In this document: one piece after another, positions 43,905 to 57,348 of the stretch
How the letters are laid out: every line of letters starts with the position of its first letter
Position numbering within the stretch: the stretch's first letter is position 1
Assembly (NCBI GenBank): GCA_022393335.1
Contig: JAJEKB010001078.1
Location: forward strand, 150,990-214,989
Reading direction: 5' to 3'
DNA length: 64,000 nucleotides
Origin: Macrotrachela quadricornifera
Lineage: Eukaryota; Rotifera; Eurotatoria; Philodinida; Philodinidae
Translations under genes and position numbers: made by a program
The notes under the pieces: model-generated
What the model was told of the DNA's origin: nothing
The model's database searches: none
The model's input: the letters and a program-made list of their open reading frames with translations, nothing else

Positions 43905-45498
43905 ACAATTAAAAATAAATAAAAATATCTCAAAGGATATTTTTTCTCATGGTCAACATTACGTATTATTGCTTTCATATATAGTTCAATGACATATATC
44001 TAATTGTTTCGGTTTTGTTTTTGCTCGTTTTATCACTATCATTATCGTTATATTTTTTTATGTTTAACTTTAAATCGTCTTGATCATTTTTCAAAATGTT
44101 TGTACCATCGAGCAATTTATTTTTTCTTTTTGCGTATTACTGTACATATTTATTAATCTAGCGGTAAAATGGGGAATTCATAAAAATACAACAAGTTTTT
44201 TGTTTATCATTCATAAATATATTTTTGTTTTCATTATTTTTTTTTCTCTTTCGTGTGTAGTTATTGTTTCTTTGGTTTATGAACAGTGGATTGTATGTTA
44301 AAATTCAGCGAATATAATTTTCTTTTTCGACTTAATAAATCATCATCGATTAATATTTATCTATGACGAATGAGAACAATCAATCGAAAGTCAAGGATTG
44401 ACATCCTCATGCGAGAAAGATACAGAATGGTGTTATTGATTTTGCGTAATCACTAGATCCATTATCGAGCGTGCCAGGAACGATGCAGATGCTTATATAT
44501 GTATGTATTTCCTAATTTAGAGATATATGCATGCTGTTTGCTGTCCTTGCTAGTAGCTTTCCTTCAGTGCAGATGTGTACAAGAATGAATAATGCGTATT
44601 TCTTTTCTTTTCTTTTGGTTAATATCATCGTTGAGAAGAAGGAGAATATACATTTTTTTTTTATCTATATCCTTCCTTCTTCTACTTATTATTTTGTTGT
44701 TTTCTCGTTGGTATAACTGGAAAAGTCATAGAAAATAAGGCGCATAGTTTCTCAATATTTTCTCGCCAAGACTTGTTGTATATTACGACTCATCTTTATC
44801 TTTGACACAAACAGAAAAAACGTAGGAAGCAGCTAGTGACGAAGATTACCAAGTGTCGCCGCCTCTTCAGTAGCAAAATAGATATACAATTCCTTTCGCT
44901 TATTTATTCTTTATTATCACTAGGCACAGTTTGAAATATATTTGCCTCGGCAAGATCAAAGTATTAATAACAACAACAACTACCACTATTAATAACTATT
45001 TCGGTAAGTCTGTGTTTTAGCTAATTTTTAAAAAAGAACTTTAAAGTACAATGATCTCTTATCGTATGAATGACCTTGACTGGTCCTAACATAAAGAAAG
45101 TGCATATTCATTAATGTCAAAATTGCTCATATAGCAATATATTCCATATGGACATCCTTTATAATTCTTTTTTATTTCTTACATAAATATCTCTCCGGAT
45201 AACTTTCTTCTTTTTATTTGACAATTCAAGATTTCTAATTTGTTTTGATATGCTATAAATGATCCGTACCATTCTTTTCTTGTCTTACATAGTATCTACA
45301 GCATATAAAAAAACGAGTGAGTTCTAACGTATAGAATAGATGAAAAAGAACAAAAACAAATCAATCTCACACGTGTTTGTTTCAAATTTCATCACATATA
45401 TGAAGTGCATGTCTGTATAATCTGGTATATGGATTTAAACAAATGAAAATTTTATTTTTATATATTTCTTTTTTTTTTTAGTTTAATTACATACGATA
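43905..45498. other. Intergenic between SMIM14 and the CH protein
   Basis: T-rich 3' flank of SMIM14 to about 44340, then mixed DNA without a gene. A pyrimidine tract with acceptor-like tttttttttag ends at 45481, 17 nt before the next start, so a 5' UTR intron or trans-splice site is likely. Confidence 0.45.
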
Positions 45499-46274
<776 letters not shown>

Positions 46275-46940
46275 ATTTTAAAAAATAAACTAAAAAAAAC
46301 TTTACAATTTTTTTCTAATTAACTTTGTATGATATTCATTCGTTTGTTTTCAATCAGCTAGTCATTCTATTCAAATACAAATAACTCAATATATTAAAAA
46401 GAACAGTTTGGTTTTTTGTTTTTTTTTACGAATTTTTTTATGTAAAAGTTGAATAAGTGTTAAAAGTTTAATTAATTCTCTGCCTTGTCTTAATACTAAT
46501 CTTGCAAATATTATTACCATTTGATTTTATTTTCTTTCCTATTGTTTATTTACTAGCAACATGATGGTGTTCAAAATTCCTCTTAGATCCAATTATAATA
46601 ATTGATATAAATGTTGATTGATCGAGAATGACAACGTATTGAATGAGAACATTTTGATTTTGATAAACTATTAGATAAGAAGACATCAACGAATGTTAAT
46701 ACACAGTCCTGACCATCAATTATAATTGGATATATAGTTGAATCATCAGAGTTAATATAAGAACGAATATGACACAAAAATTTATTAAGAACACATCGAG
46801 TAATGAATTATGTTTCATCTATAGCTGAATCATCGGTAATGCGTAGGAGTTGCTAAAATGATTAATCCAAAAGGTTATATTTTCTTGTTTTCTATATATC
46901 TTGACGGTTGTACACGTTTGAACAGTTTGATTTTTCTCAA
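46275..46940. other. Intergenic, 3' flank of the CH gene
   Basis: AT-rich, no gene. A minus-strand open frame at 46583-46777 has no recognisable content. Confidence 0.4.
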
Positions 46941-48195
46941 ATTTATCTATTAATATAATGAGATTTGATGAACAATACAATCTGGACATGATGCTTTTCT
47001 TGCTTTTAAAATAACCACATCACTTATTTTTGTGATCTATAAGCTTGGATATTTTATAATACAATTTCCTTTATGAAATATGATTAAGACGAGCAAATTG
47101 TACCCTCCATGATGACTACTTTTTATTATAGTTTGTTTCGAATATAGATTTGAAAACAATGTTTTTTGATTTCGTACAAGAAAATGTTTATCAGTCGAGC
47201 GATAAAAGACTGCTTCAGATGATCTATTATGGCTAATAGTCTCTATTAAAAAATGATGTTAGCTGATCTAGGTATACATGAGGTTCCGTCTATTTTTCGT
47301 TTTGTGTATCGAAAAGATTACGTAGAATTTATTTTGACAATATTGATCCATCAAGAATATTTTTGTTACAAAACTATTATACTTGATATCTAAACAGACT
47401 GTATCTTAGCACTCTACATAAATTTTCGTCATTTTCAATGCCGAGAATGTGACGCTCATCGTTGGCTCAACAACAATATGGGATCATATTTCATCAGAAA
47501 AAAAAACGTATAGAATCAAACAATGAGTAGAATAATAACTCGAATTTTACGTTCTGACAACGGCGATGTGTTGCAGTACGTTATAATATGTATTTGATGA
47601 AATATGATCCTAAATTGTTTGTGAGCTAATGATTACCGTCATACTACCAACATTAAAAGCGACGAAAAGGTATATACAACGGTAAGATACAGTCTGTTTA
47701 AATATCAAGTATAATAGTTTTGTAGAAAAAAGTATATACTCTATGGATCGATATTGTCAAAATAAATTCTACGTAATCTTTTCGATATACAAAACGAAAA
47801 ATAGAAGGAATCTTATGTATACATAGATCAGCTAACAGAATTTTCCAATAGAGACTATTAGCCATAATAGATCATCCAATTCAGTCTTGTATGCTCTTTC
47901 AAGTGTTATATGAATCATTGATATTGACTATGTATTATAGGAAGAAAGTTGTCTTTTATTCTAGTACAAAATTAAAAAGCGTTATTAAACTCCAATTCGA
48001 AACAAACTATAATAAAAAGTAATCATTATGTAGAGTACAAATGGTTCGTCCTAATGATGTTTCATAAAAGAAATTTTATTATAAAATATTCACACTATAG
48101 ATCACAAAAATAAATGATGTGATCATTTTAAAAGCAAGAAAAATATCATGCCGAGATAGTATTAGTAATAAAATCTTATTATATTGATAGATAGG
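46941..48195. mobile_element. Large diverged foldback (inverted-repeat) element
   Basis: Two arms of roughly 550 bp (about 46941-47500 and 47590-48195) are inverted copies with many mismatches and small indels, separated by about 90 bp. Matching landmarks from outside inward are tcttgcttttaaaat with its complement near 48131-48145, atttttgtgatctat, tttcgaaacaaactataata, tacgtagaatttattttgac and atatgatcccat-type ends at the centre. No coding capacity is visible. It is probably an old non-autonomous transposon, or an inverted duplication. Confidence 0.75.
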
Positions 48196-49600
48196 CTTGA
48201 AACTTTCAGTATATATACTAGATATTACGAGCTATGTCATGACAAAATCAGTCTATTTAAATTAATACAATTATTCAGATATAAAGAAGGCAAAAAACTA
48301 TATCTACTAGTTAGGTAATTCTGACATCGACTGTATGCATACGTTATTTTATAAAATAATAAATGAAATACAACGATCAACTTTTTTCTTTCATTCTTCA
48401 TGTCGTTTTTCCTTGAAGACGTGTATCGATCGAACAAGTATTTATATAAAAAACAAAGAAAAAGACTTCTGAATAACACATAAATGTAAAGTATGATTTT
48501 ATTGCATTGCATTATTAAATCACGGTTAGTTTAAAAGAAAAATTGGTAGAATTTGAAAATGCAGATTTTATGAGATATTTTTTTTACGAATGAGTATATA
48601 TTAAAACATGTTATATTACAAAATGGAAATCTAAGAATAAATGAAAAAATAATATTATTATTACTTGTCGTTAATAGATAGTAGTGGATGATTGATGCGA
48701 TACAACGCCTTCTAAAAATAAGAGAGATTATTATATCTAGATCTTGATAATAGAATACAAAGGCATTATTAATAATTGTGAGATAATAATAGAGATTTTA
48801 TAGGTTAAATAAAATCTATTTTAATTCAGTTTCTAAAATATGAAAATTAAGAATATATTTACACATCGATTCTAAGAATAATATATAGAAGATTAACATT
48901 TCTTTTATACTATTTATATTGTTTCCGATGAATATCATTTCATCCGAGATTTTGTAAATGAAAGCAGTGTAAAATTGAAGAAGTATCTTAATATAGATGC
49001 TCAACAAATTATAAAACAGTTGTTGAGTAACATAAACATTCATAGCATAAAATATATTTTTGATCGAATCTTCAAATAAATTAAATCGTAAGTAGTTTAA
49101 ATACGTATTAAACATGTCTCAGACTACAGACAGTTATAAGAACAACTTATTCTCAACAATTGACATAAAATGAGACAAATTCAACTGTTCAAACAACTAT
49201 TGAAAATACTTTTATTTTTTTATTGTTAATTATATTCTATTTCTTCATAATCTTTATTAAGATATTGTTTGACCTTATTAATATCAATTTAACTTTCCAA
49301 TATAGACAAATATATCATCACTTTCTGTGTTGGCTGAGATGTATGTTAATAGATGAATGTTTTATTTCAAGAATTTGATATTTAAACATTAGAATTTGTT
49401 AATAACTGAGCATCTATCGATAAATACAACGATAAGTTATAATAGAAACATTGACATACTGAAAATATAAAATAAATTCTACCATTATTCATTAAACTCA
49501 TTGTAATAAATATAATAAGTACTAGCAATCGTAAGTTATAGTAGGTATTATAATTCAATAAACAACATTAATATTTTTTATAGAAAATTGAGCCAATGAC
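48196..49600. other. Gene-free DNA between two foldback elements
   Basis: AT-rich with short open frames on the minus strand (48237-48512, 48816-49115) that lack recognisable domains. Confidence 0.4.
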
Positions 49601-50074
49601 TAACAATAGAGATGTTTGTACTGTCAGTTAAAGAGATGGCACATATTCGGATCAAATAAAAGCTCTCATTGTCAAACAAACAAGGTTAAAATATTAGCTA
49701 CCGTTGGCTTACCCCGAGGGAGATTATTTGAATTTTAAGGAATATAAAATTTAGGAATAGAAGTGAATTCGAGAAAATTTTCTCCACTATCATAAGGATA
49801 AAATATAATATTGTTAGGACCGATTATGAGGTATACAGGAATCCTCTTTTATATGATCCGAATATTACTATGTTTTGTCCTTATAATAGTAGAAAAACTT
49901 TCTCGGATTCATTTCTATATCTAAATTTTATATGACTTAAAATTTAAATAATCTCTCTTAGAGTAATCCAACGACAGCTAATATTTTAACCTTGTTAGTT
50001 TGACAATGAGAGCTTTTATTTGATCCGAATATGAACCATCTCTTTATCTGACAGTACAAACATCTCCATTGTTA
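49601..50074. mobile_element. 474-bp near-complete hairpin element
   Basis: The ends taacaatagagatgtttgta and its complement (50055-50074) match with one difference. Complementarity continues inward for about 220 bp per arm, including gagcttttatttgatccgaa on the right against ttcggatcaaataaaagctc on the left, and a copy of tcggatcatataaaag-type sequence near the centre. The whole unit can fold on itself. No open frame is present. This is a typical foldback or long-TIR MITE structure and is less diverged than the element at 46.9-48.2 kb. I do not see a clear target-site duplication. Confidence 0.85.
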
Positions 50075-50661
50075 GAATAAATTAATTAATATAAAATGAA
50101 AACTTTGTATAATTATGATATTTTTGTAAAATCTTCATTAATAAATTTTATATCATAAATCTGCATTTTATTTTATCTTAATTAATTTTGTTGTCAAAAA
50201 ATATCAGCCGAAGATTATAGGTACCTTAAATATATAAAGATGTATATTTAGTAAGAAGAGATTTTCATCAAGTAAATACTAAAAAAAAAAATAGAAAAGA
50301 GCTTGTATACAATAGAACATTAATGGTATGAATGAATCATACTTTGTTGTATATGCTCTCAATAAAATGTGGTCGCATTTCAGATAAGAGGTAATAGAGC
50401 AGTAAATGATCATATATATTTATCACAATCCTTATTTTCAGTGCCTCAACAAATAGAAAATGTGTAAAAAAAAAGTTGTGACGTTTTCGTACATTTACAA
50501 CATTGTCGCCTATGTATTAAAGACAAACGAAAGAATAAGTCATAAAAGGGTAGTAAATGTAATTTTTAAAACTCAAAATCTTAATAAATTTAATGTATAG
50601 AACTTAATTAATTATCAAGTTTGAAATAATTTTCTTTTTTCTTTATTTTAGACATTAAGAA
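50075..50661. other. Intergenic, 5' flank of the four-pass membrane gene
   Basis: AT-rich. It ends in a pyrimidine tract with acceptor-like tttattttag at 50642-50651, 10 nt before the start codon. Confidence 0.45.
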
Positions 50662-51402
50662 ATGGAACTTCATAGACCATTATCACAATTTAAACAAAGT
50701 TTTCATAGTCTTCCAACAGTTCCTAAAAAAACAATGGATCCTAAATTTATTGTTGTACTTTTCTGTGTTGAAGCTGGTGCTTTAGTTTTCAATAGTTTTC
50801 ATGTTAAAGCACCAGAAATTCATATTTATAATTCATATAATCAAAAACCAATTATTTATAATTTATCATCACAAATTTACTCTTGTTTTCCAAAAATAAA
50901 TCATTGTATTTATGAACATAAACAATTACGTTTTCTTAAAGTTATACATTTAATATTTGTTTCATTGATTGTTATTTGTTATTTTTTTTTATTTATAATT
51001 ATACTTCGTAAATGGGAAAATTCAAAAGTACGAAATGATTTAGGTATAACATGGTATGGTGCAATACAATTATTAGTTTTATTAACACTTGCATTACATA
51101 CACTTTTAATGGTTATTCTTTATGAACGTGATTATATTAATATAAAACAATGTAATAAAGAAAGTCGTTTAGTACGTGGAGAAAATCTTTTTACATATGT
51201 TGTTCTTAGTATGCTTGAAATAGCTTATATTGGTTTTGATATATTAAATCGTCAAGCATCAATACATGCTTTACATCAAGATTTTGAATATCGAGCACGG
51301 CAAGCTGAATGTATAACACCATTAGAAGAATATAATCGTTTATCAAGACGAAATTTATCACCAGCAGAAAGTTTTATAACTGTTAATCAAGAATTTATAT
51401 AG
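50662..51402 (+). CDS. Orphan four-pass membrane protein
   Basis: A single exon encodes 246 residues. Four hydrophobic helices are visible at about residues 27-47 (FIVVLFCVEAGALVFNSFHV), 93-115 (VIHLIFVSLIVICYFFLFII), 131-153 (AIQLLVLLTLALHTLLMVIL) and 176-196 (YVVLSMLEIAYIGFDIL). The loop between the first two has two Cys and an N-glycosylation-type motif (NLSS). The C-terminal tail is about 45 residues and basic-polar (RLSRRNLSPAESF). It lacks the CCG motif of tetraspanins and I cannot match it to a named tetraspan family. Codon use is gene-like and the frame is long for this AT-rich DNA, so a real gene is likely. Confidence 0.75.
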   Translation: MELHRPLSQFKQSFHSLPTVPKKTMDPKFIVVLFCVEAGALVFNSFHVKAPEIHIYNSYNQKPIIYNLSSQIYSCFPKINHCIYEHKQLRFLKVIHLIFVSLIVICYFFLFIIILRKWENSKVRNDLGITWYGAIQLLVLLTLALHTLLMVILYERDYINIKQCNKESRLVRGENLFTYVVLSMLEIAYIGFDILNRQASIHALHQDFEYRARQAECITPLEEYNRLSRRNLSPAESFITVNQEFI

Positions 51403-52992
51403 TTAATTTAATTATAAGATGTTTTATTTTAATTGTTTTAGTGAAAAAAAATAATTTTTTTTAAATTGATGATTAGAAATAGAAATATCATCAATAAATT
51501 TATCAATGAGAAAAGATAATAATATATCAAAATTTTTGTAATTTATTCTATCCTTAATATAATATTTTATAAACTGTAATATAATCGTACAAACTATCTT
51601 CTGCAACTATCGCGAGATTGTTTTAAACATCTTCGGAAAAGTCAAATATACATGCTTCTAGAATAGTGATTTAAAAGTTGTTTTTATGTATTGATCTTGA
51701 TTTGTTAAAAATTTTCTTTTATATGTATCTAAAACTAATAAACATTAGAATAAGAATAGTTTTAAAATTGTTTAAATTGAATTAACTATAAAGACGCAAA
51801 GAAATTTGTGAATCTAATTTAATAAAATGAATACGTTGTTTATTGTTAAAAGAACACATTTTCGTACTCTTAAGAAAGTGCTGTTATATAAAGCTATATA
51901 GAGATGTTTTTGAATTCTTACAGTTATTGTCTATTATGAATACAGGTGAAAATTTACCATTTTATTTTATACATAGTTAATTCTATGAATATTTAGTGTA
52001 CAAAACCGTAAATCTATTCAAATTTTGTTTATATAATATTATAGTTAACCAGAATCTTTTATATCTGACAGAGTGTATTGATGTCTTAAATATAAAATAA
52101 TATTATACATACAGTATGAACTGATTCACTTGAAAACGAACTTTTAATTGCAAAAAAAGACATTTTATAAAGTATTTTATGAGATTAAAATACAAATTGT
52201 AATGAAACTGATTCTATGTTGGATAAAAAAATTCTAAGTAATTTAATGGCATGAAGAGCAAGGAGAATAGCTAACAGAACTTCTCGCCAACTCAATCCTA
52301 GTGTTTCAATATACTCGGAATATCTTTTTATAAAGCAAGACATTTCTTCTAGTTTTTAAAAGAGAATCAATGAGCGATTGATATAATTAAGGTGCGAATC
52401 ATCTATATTGTAGTGCGTCGCGAGTTTTTGATACGGTACGCTAGCATCGCATTATTGAGTTCATTCGCGTCTTTCTATTTCTTTTTCTCGACAAAGACGT
52501 CAAAGTCCATACTTTGTAACGTAATAATCTGAAGAATGGAACGTCGTTTAATTGCTGTTCAAATGCCAATAACAAACTGAAGTGTCCAATATGATACAGA
52601 TCGAGTCGAAATTTCAAAATGATACTTCATTTGCCCAAAATAAAATCCGGATTAATCGATAAACTATGGGAACGAGCCCATTTTTCATGGTCGAGATAAT
52701 TAAAACGAAGCTATTGTAAACAGTTAGTCGCGCTTCTGTCTTCTGATCTGATGAATTAGAATAGATTCGTTGAATAAATAATTACTCGATAAAGCGACAT
52801 CAGTGATTTGTATGATTTTCACAACATTTGAGAGAAGCTATAGTAAAACTACTTTATTTATGTCGTTTTTACGATTTCTACCAATTTATAGGTAGAGAAA
52901 ATATACGATTCTTTTCTGTAAAAATTGATTTCTTCAGAGTGAACGGCGGCGCACCGTATTTCGCATTTTGACAAAGCCTAAATGTCATCTAG
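51403..52992. other. Intergenic, grading into dispersed-repeat DNA
   Basis: The first kilobase is plain AT-rich DNA. From about 52390 the base composition rises in C/G (gtgcgtcgcgag, ctcgacaaagacgtc) and short words recur that are also seen near 55.5 and 60.1 kb, suggesting repeat-derived sequence. Confidence 0.4.
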
Positions 52993-53200
52993 TTATTTCT
53001 TTCTTGATGTACGCATAAAAAGTTGTCATTTTCTGTCGTGATGATCTCGAAAACGGAAAATCAGAAAATATTTGTTCGAAAGCGAAATGAAAGTGTTGAG
53101 ATCGAATTGATACCATTTTTTATCAAATACCTATAATTAGGTTTCGTTCGCTTACAAATAGTCCTCAAAAACCACAGCTTTTTATGAAATTTGTTTCATA
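52993..53200 (+). repeat. Dispersed repeat, copy A
   Basis: About 208 bp aligns in the same orientation with 59527-59739. Shared blocks include gatgtacgcat, aaaagttgtcattttct, gatgatctcgaaaacggaaa and gcttacaaatagt. Just upstream (52951-52992) lies a version of the gcacc...gacaaag...catctagt motif also seen at 60098-60142. No coding capacity is visible. Confidence 0.75.
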
Positions 53201-53336
53201 CTTCATATTTTCTATTAATTTTAATTTTAATTTTTAAGATAAATTTTCTTTGTGTAATTTATTCTAGGAAATAACATGAAAGAATTATTTTTTAACTAGC
53301 TTAAGAAAGAGTTTAAAAAAATTACAAATTAAATAT

Positions 53337-54350
53337 TTAGAATTCTCGTTTTCCTCCATCGATTTGTTCACCGAAAAATTTTCTAAAATGTAATTTTGCA
53401 CCTGCATCATCAATTGCATTAATATCATTATCATCTAATTGAAAATTTTCATCGAATACATGAAAAAAATCTTCAAGATGTTCACGTTTACTTGATGTTG
53501 TTAAAATAATATTACCTATATATATATGTTTAAAGATTAATGAAAATAAAAAATAAAGATTCAAAAACTTTTCATGAGATTCCATTTAAGTAAAATTTGT
53601 GCTGGTGATCGATTATATTTTTTAGCTAATTTTTCAACAACGTCATCTACAGGTCCGCCGGGTTTATGATTAATTGGTCCAAGTGAAGCATATGCTTCAA
53701 TTGCAATTCCATTTGATTTACAATATTCAACTAATTCGTTTGATGCTTTGTATACATATGGATTAAATTCAACTAATGAAAAAAATTTTAAAAATTTAAT
53801 TATAAAAAAAATAACCTATTGAAATTAGTTTTAACTAACTTTGATTAACAGCTGGTTTTATTTTAGGTTTGGATGATAATATTTCTTCTAGATGTTCTTT
53901 TTGAAAATTACTAACGCCAATAGCTTTAACTTTTCCATTTTCAACTAATTTTTCCATTTGTTTCCATGCTTGTTCAATTGAGATTTTATTTCGATTAAAA
54001 AATGGTGCATGAATAAGCCATAGGTCAAGATAATCAATATTTAAACGTGATAGAACATCTAAACAAGCTTGTTCAATATTTTCAATACCTTTGTATACTT
54101 TTGATGTTATAAATAATTCATTTCGTGAAATAGATTGTGTACGTATTGCTTCACTAACAGAAATATCTGTTCCATACATTTCAGATGTATCTATATGACG
54201 ATAACCAAGAGAGAGTGCATCATGAATTGATTGTATAAGATTTTTATTTACTGGTTTAGAATTATCACCAGAAATCCATTTTGTTCCTGCACCAAAGCCA
54301 ATAAGAGGAATTACTGTTTCTGAAGAATTAAGAGTTATTGTTTGACACAT
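53337..54350 (-). CDS. Aldo-keto reductase family protein
   Basis: Three exons on the minus strand (54350-53840, 53772-53569, 53515-53337) encode 297 residues. The catalytic tetrad is present: Asp54 and Tyr59 in HIDTSEMYG, Lys84 in ITSKVY and His114 in WLIHAP. Typical family blocks follow: GKVKAIGVSNFQ, PAVNQIEFNP, a shortened GIAIEAYASLGPI, RSPAQILLKW and the cofactor-binding IILTTSSKREH. It should reduce aldehydes or ketones with NADPH in the cytosol; the physiological substrate cannot be read from sequence. The closest feel is the small AKRs of the 2,5-diketo-gluconate or GCY1 type rather than aldose reductase. The start codon directly follows an acceptor-like ctttttag on the minus strand. 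Confidence 0.92.
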
Positions 54351-55536
54351 CTAAAAAGTAAGATATTTAAAACAAAAAAAGTTTATCTTTTTTGAAAAAT
54401 AATTCATAGGAAAAGATTTATTCTTATTAACGAAAGTAATAAATATACTGGTAATCGTTTCATATAGATAGATTAAATCTATAAATATCTAAGAAAAATT
54501 TTCTTACCCACTTATATAATAATGTCAGAAGATAAAATAGCCTTTTCTCTTATACTATTCTATATATTTGTGTATATTTTTCGTTCTATCAGTCACGGAC
54601 AGAATGAAAAATGCTTTGTCATTATAACACGAGTTCAAGTGTACGTAATACGAACATTTGTCATCACTATCTACCATATAAGGGATAGAATAAGGCTGCT
54701 AGAGAATATGAGGTACATTTAATTATACGAACTGTCTAATGTTTTATAAAAAAACGATTTTGCCTCTCTTTCTCTCTCGTCTTTCTGCCCCCCTTTTAGA
54801 AATGATTTCTCACTTTGAATGGATCTTTTGAGCTAAAAATTTTCAGAATTGAGTGACCTTGGGGCGATACACCTCTGGTAAAAAATATTATAATAACATC
54901 GATAAGTTTAGATGTCTTATCAAGGTTGAAGATATTTGAGTTTCTCGTCAAGCAGTGTAGTCCACATTTGTTTTTTGTTATAAAAGGACTTCATCTCATC
55001 GAGAAACTTAAATTATTATTAAATTATAATATAAAATCTATTATATCAATTAAATATTTTAAATGGTTTAAAAGACATCTGCAGCATCAAAAGCGAAAAC
55101 AAGACACAATGCATGTCTAAGACAAGCTAGAAGACAACGCTCCATTAGTTCATCGAACGTTTTAGTGCTTGTTTTGAAAGCTTCTCGTATTATTTTACGT
55201 TTAAAACATAAAATGATTTATAATGTCTCAAATATAGATATAATTCAGACCAATAATATTCATAATGATGTTAGAAATATTCAAGAATATATGATTGATC
55301 TGATAGAGAATCAATTCTAAATAGAAACTTGAGTTTTTTAGAAGGACTGTCGAAAAAAAGAGGTGTTTTTTCGAACTTCGCTTTTTTTTCAATTTGAGAT
55401 AATTAAAACAAATGAATTAGGCGTCATCATCAGAGAATAGCTGTTTGTCAGCTGAAAGTACACTTGATCATTGATAATAAAAAAGACAAATAATTAAATA
55501 ACTAATAAATATCGTTAATCAAGATTTCGGAATATG
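54351..55536. other. Intergenic, no gene seen
   Basis: 5' flank of the aldo-keto reductase, then AT-rich DNA. Short open frames (54522-54722, 54926-55120) show no domain. Confidence 0.4.
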
Positions 55537-55800
55537 GCTTCGCATCTGAGTTCACGTTCTCGACAAAGTCGAGATACCATCTAGTAATTATCTCAAACGT
55601 TGAAAAACAAAAAGTTCGTATAAAAAGACGTCTTATTCTAACAAATTCTATAGTCGAACAGGGCCTCAAATTGTCGATCAAACAAGAAAAATGACCCAAA
55701 TTTCATCTCGAAATTCTATCCTCATGTTGAAACGAAACTTTTTTATTGATCCGTTCTCGAGATCATCGCGACAGAAAATACAGATTTTGATGTAAATGTC
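55537..55800. repeat. Dispersed repeat, copy B (rearranged)
   Basis: Bases 55537-55590 (gcttcgcat...gttctcgacaaagtcg...ataccatctagta) match 60094-60142 in the same orientation. Bases 55752-55778 (gttctcgagatcatcgcgac) match the reverse complement of the core of copies A and C. The mixed orientation indicates terminal inverted repeats of one element or rearranged copies. Confidence 0.6.
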
Positions 55801-55900
55801 AAGCGATAAAAGAAAAAAAACTACAAAGGACTACAAGAATGCGGTGTTTCGCACCACATTAACTAATATAGATAATGATTGATATGCACATTTACATTAA

Positions 55901-56077
55901 TATGATCAATTAATTCGATTTGAAGATTTTCAATCATATTTAGTATCAAGTATGATAAATGCTACCTTAGATATCTATAATGAACTTGAATCTATACCAG
56001 TAAAATGGCATATTCAATTATTTCATTGTACACAGAACAATGAAGCTCATTCAAATTTTCACATGTTAATAATATAA
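55901..56077 (+). pseudogene. Possible isolated exon or gene remnant
   Basis: There are 58 open codons with coding-like A/T-ending codon use and an amphipathic composition (YDQLIRFEDFQSYLVS, LDIYNELESIPVKWHIQLFH), bounded by TAA on each side. No start, splice partner or neighbouring exon could be found. It may be the relic of a duplicated gene. The family is not recognised. Confidence 0.35.
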
Positions 56078-57348
56078 CACAAACTACTAGTAGTTAATTT
56101 TTTCTATGCGATTCATATGTATATGTCGCAGGATAGATTAAAATACCGGAAGAATAAATAGAAAATCTCAAAATGTTTCACTTTTGTATTAGAATCAGCG
56201 TTAAGTTGATTTTGAAAAAGAAATATTTTCTATAGGCTAAAAGACCTTAGCGATAAACGGAACAAGTAGTAATAAATACCTTTTACATGTTCGAACGCCA
56301 TTGGGGTGGCATTTCGGTATATTCAGCCGCCAATCAGTATTTTTCGTGCGCTTTGCATGTAAGGCCTAGTGAGATTGTAACAACGGATCAGAGAGCTGTT
56401 TTAAAACTGCTGAATCGATTCCACTTTCTATAAATATTGATGGGGATTGAATGAAATTATTAAGTTTCGTGGAGTGCAGTTCATCCACGTTAAAAAAAAA
56501 CCATACCCACGACAAATCCACATACGGTTAGTATGACTGCACTTATTCTAAAAACTATTTACATATTATTTTTTGAGCTCTAGTTACATTATTGCATTCA
56601 TGGCGAGTAATTGTGTTATCTACAGGGATAAAACAGTCCTCTCCTTCCAGTATTTCAATTTCAACTAGTGCAAATCAAAATTTAATTTTATCCTAGTTCA
56701 AGATGATATTTTAATCTGAACTAGGACAATTTTAAACTGAGCTGAATTTTAATCTATCCTTCGATATGTATATTTATATGTCATTGATAATAATTTAGAT
56801 AAACACTGACATTTTTGACATTGATAACATTTAGTTAAATATAATGATAAAAAATAATGAAAGTTATTAAGTAATGGTTCACTTTGAATTCTCACGATTA
56901 AATCTGTAGTTGTTTCTTCTGTTCAAGAGTTTTCAGCTACAAAATTCTTCAATATTGATATGCTTTATGAAATTAACTTTTAGTGATATTGTATGAAGAA
57001 ATTTTTCAATCACTAGTTAATGACCAGACAAGATTTGATGATGCTAGAAAAGTTTCAGTATGACTTGGTTTGATATGTTACTGTTTCGAAGATTCACTCA
57101 TTCTGTCTTGTTGAATATTTTATAAATATTTTAAATCTTAATATTTAAAATTTGTTTGTTTCTACCTTAATTTGTTTCTCAAAATCAATTTTTATGAATA
57201 ATCCTACTCAAAATTCCATTTTATGTTCTAGTAGTGATATTGCAAACAGTCTCATATTCATAATTTTTATTTTATAATGGACTGGATAGAGAACAATTCT
57301 GTTGCTATATTAAAAGTAGAAAATTGTTCCAGAAAAAAACACGCCGAA
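56078..57348. other. Intergenic; GC-richer island at about 56285-56540
   Basis: Most is AT-rich. About 250 bp from 56285 have clearly higher C/G (for example gccattggggtggcatttcg and gtgcgctttgcatgtaaggc) and may be an inserted, decayed sequence. No gene can be defended. Confidence 0.35.

Noticed and set aside
44080..44716. Two plus-strand frames rich in Phe/Ile downstream of SMIM14
   Set aside because: T-rich 3' UTR and intergenic DNA translate as false membrane segments.
56280..56520. Possible structured RNA or rRNA fragment in the GC-richer island
   Set aside because: No conserved rRNA, tRNA or snRNA motif could be read; only a short cgtgga/tccacg stem is visible.
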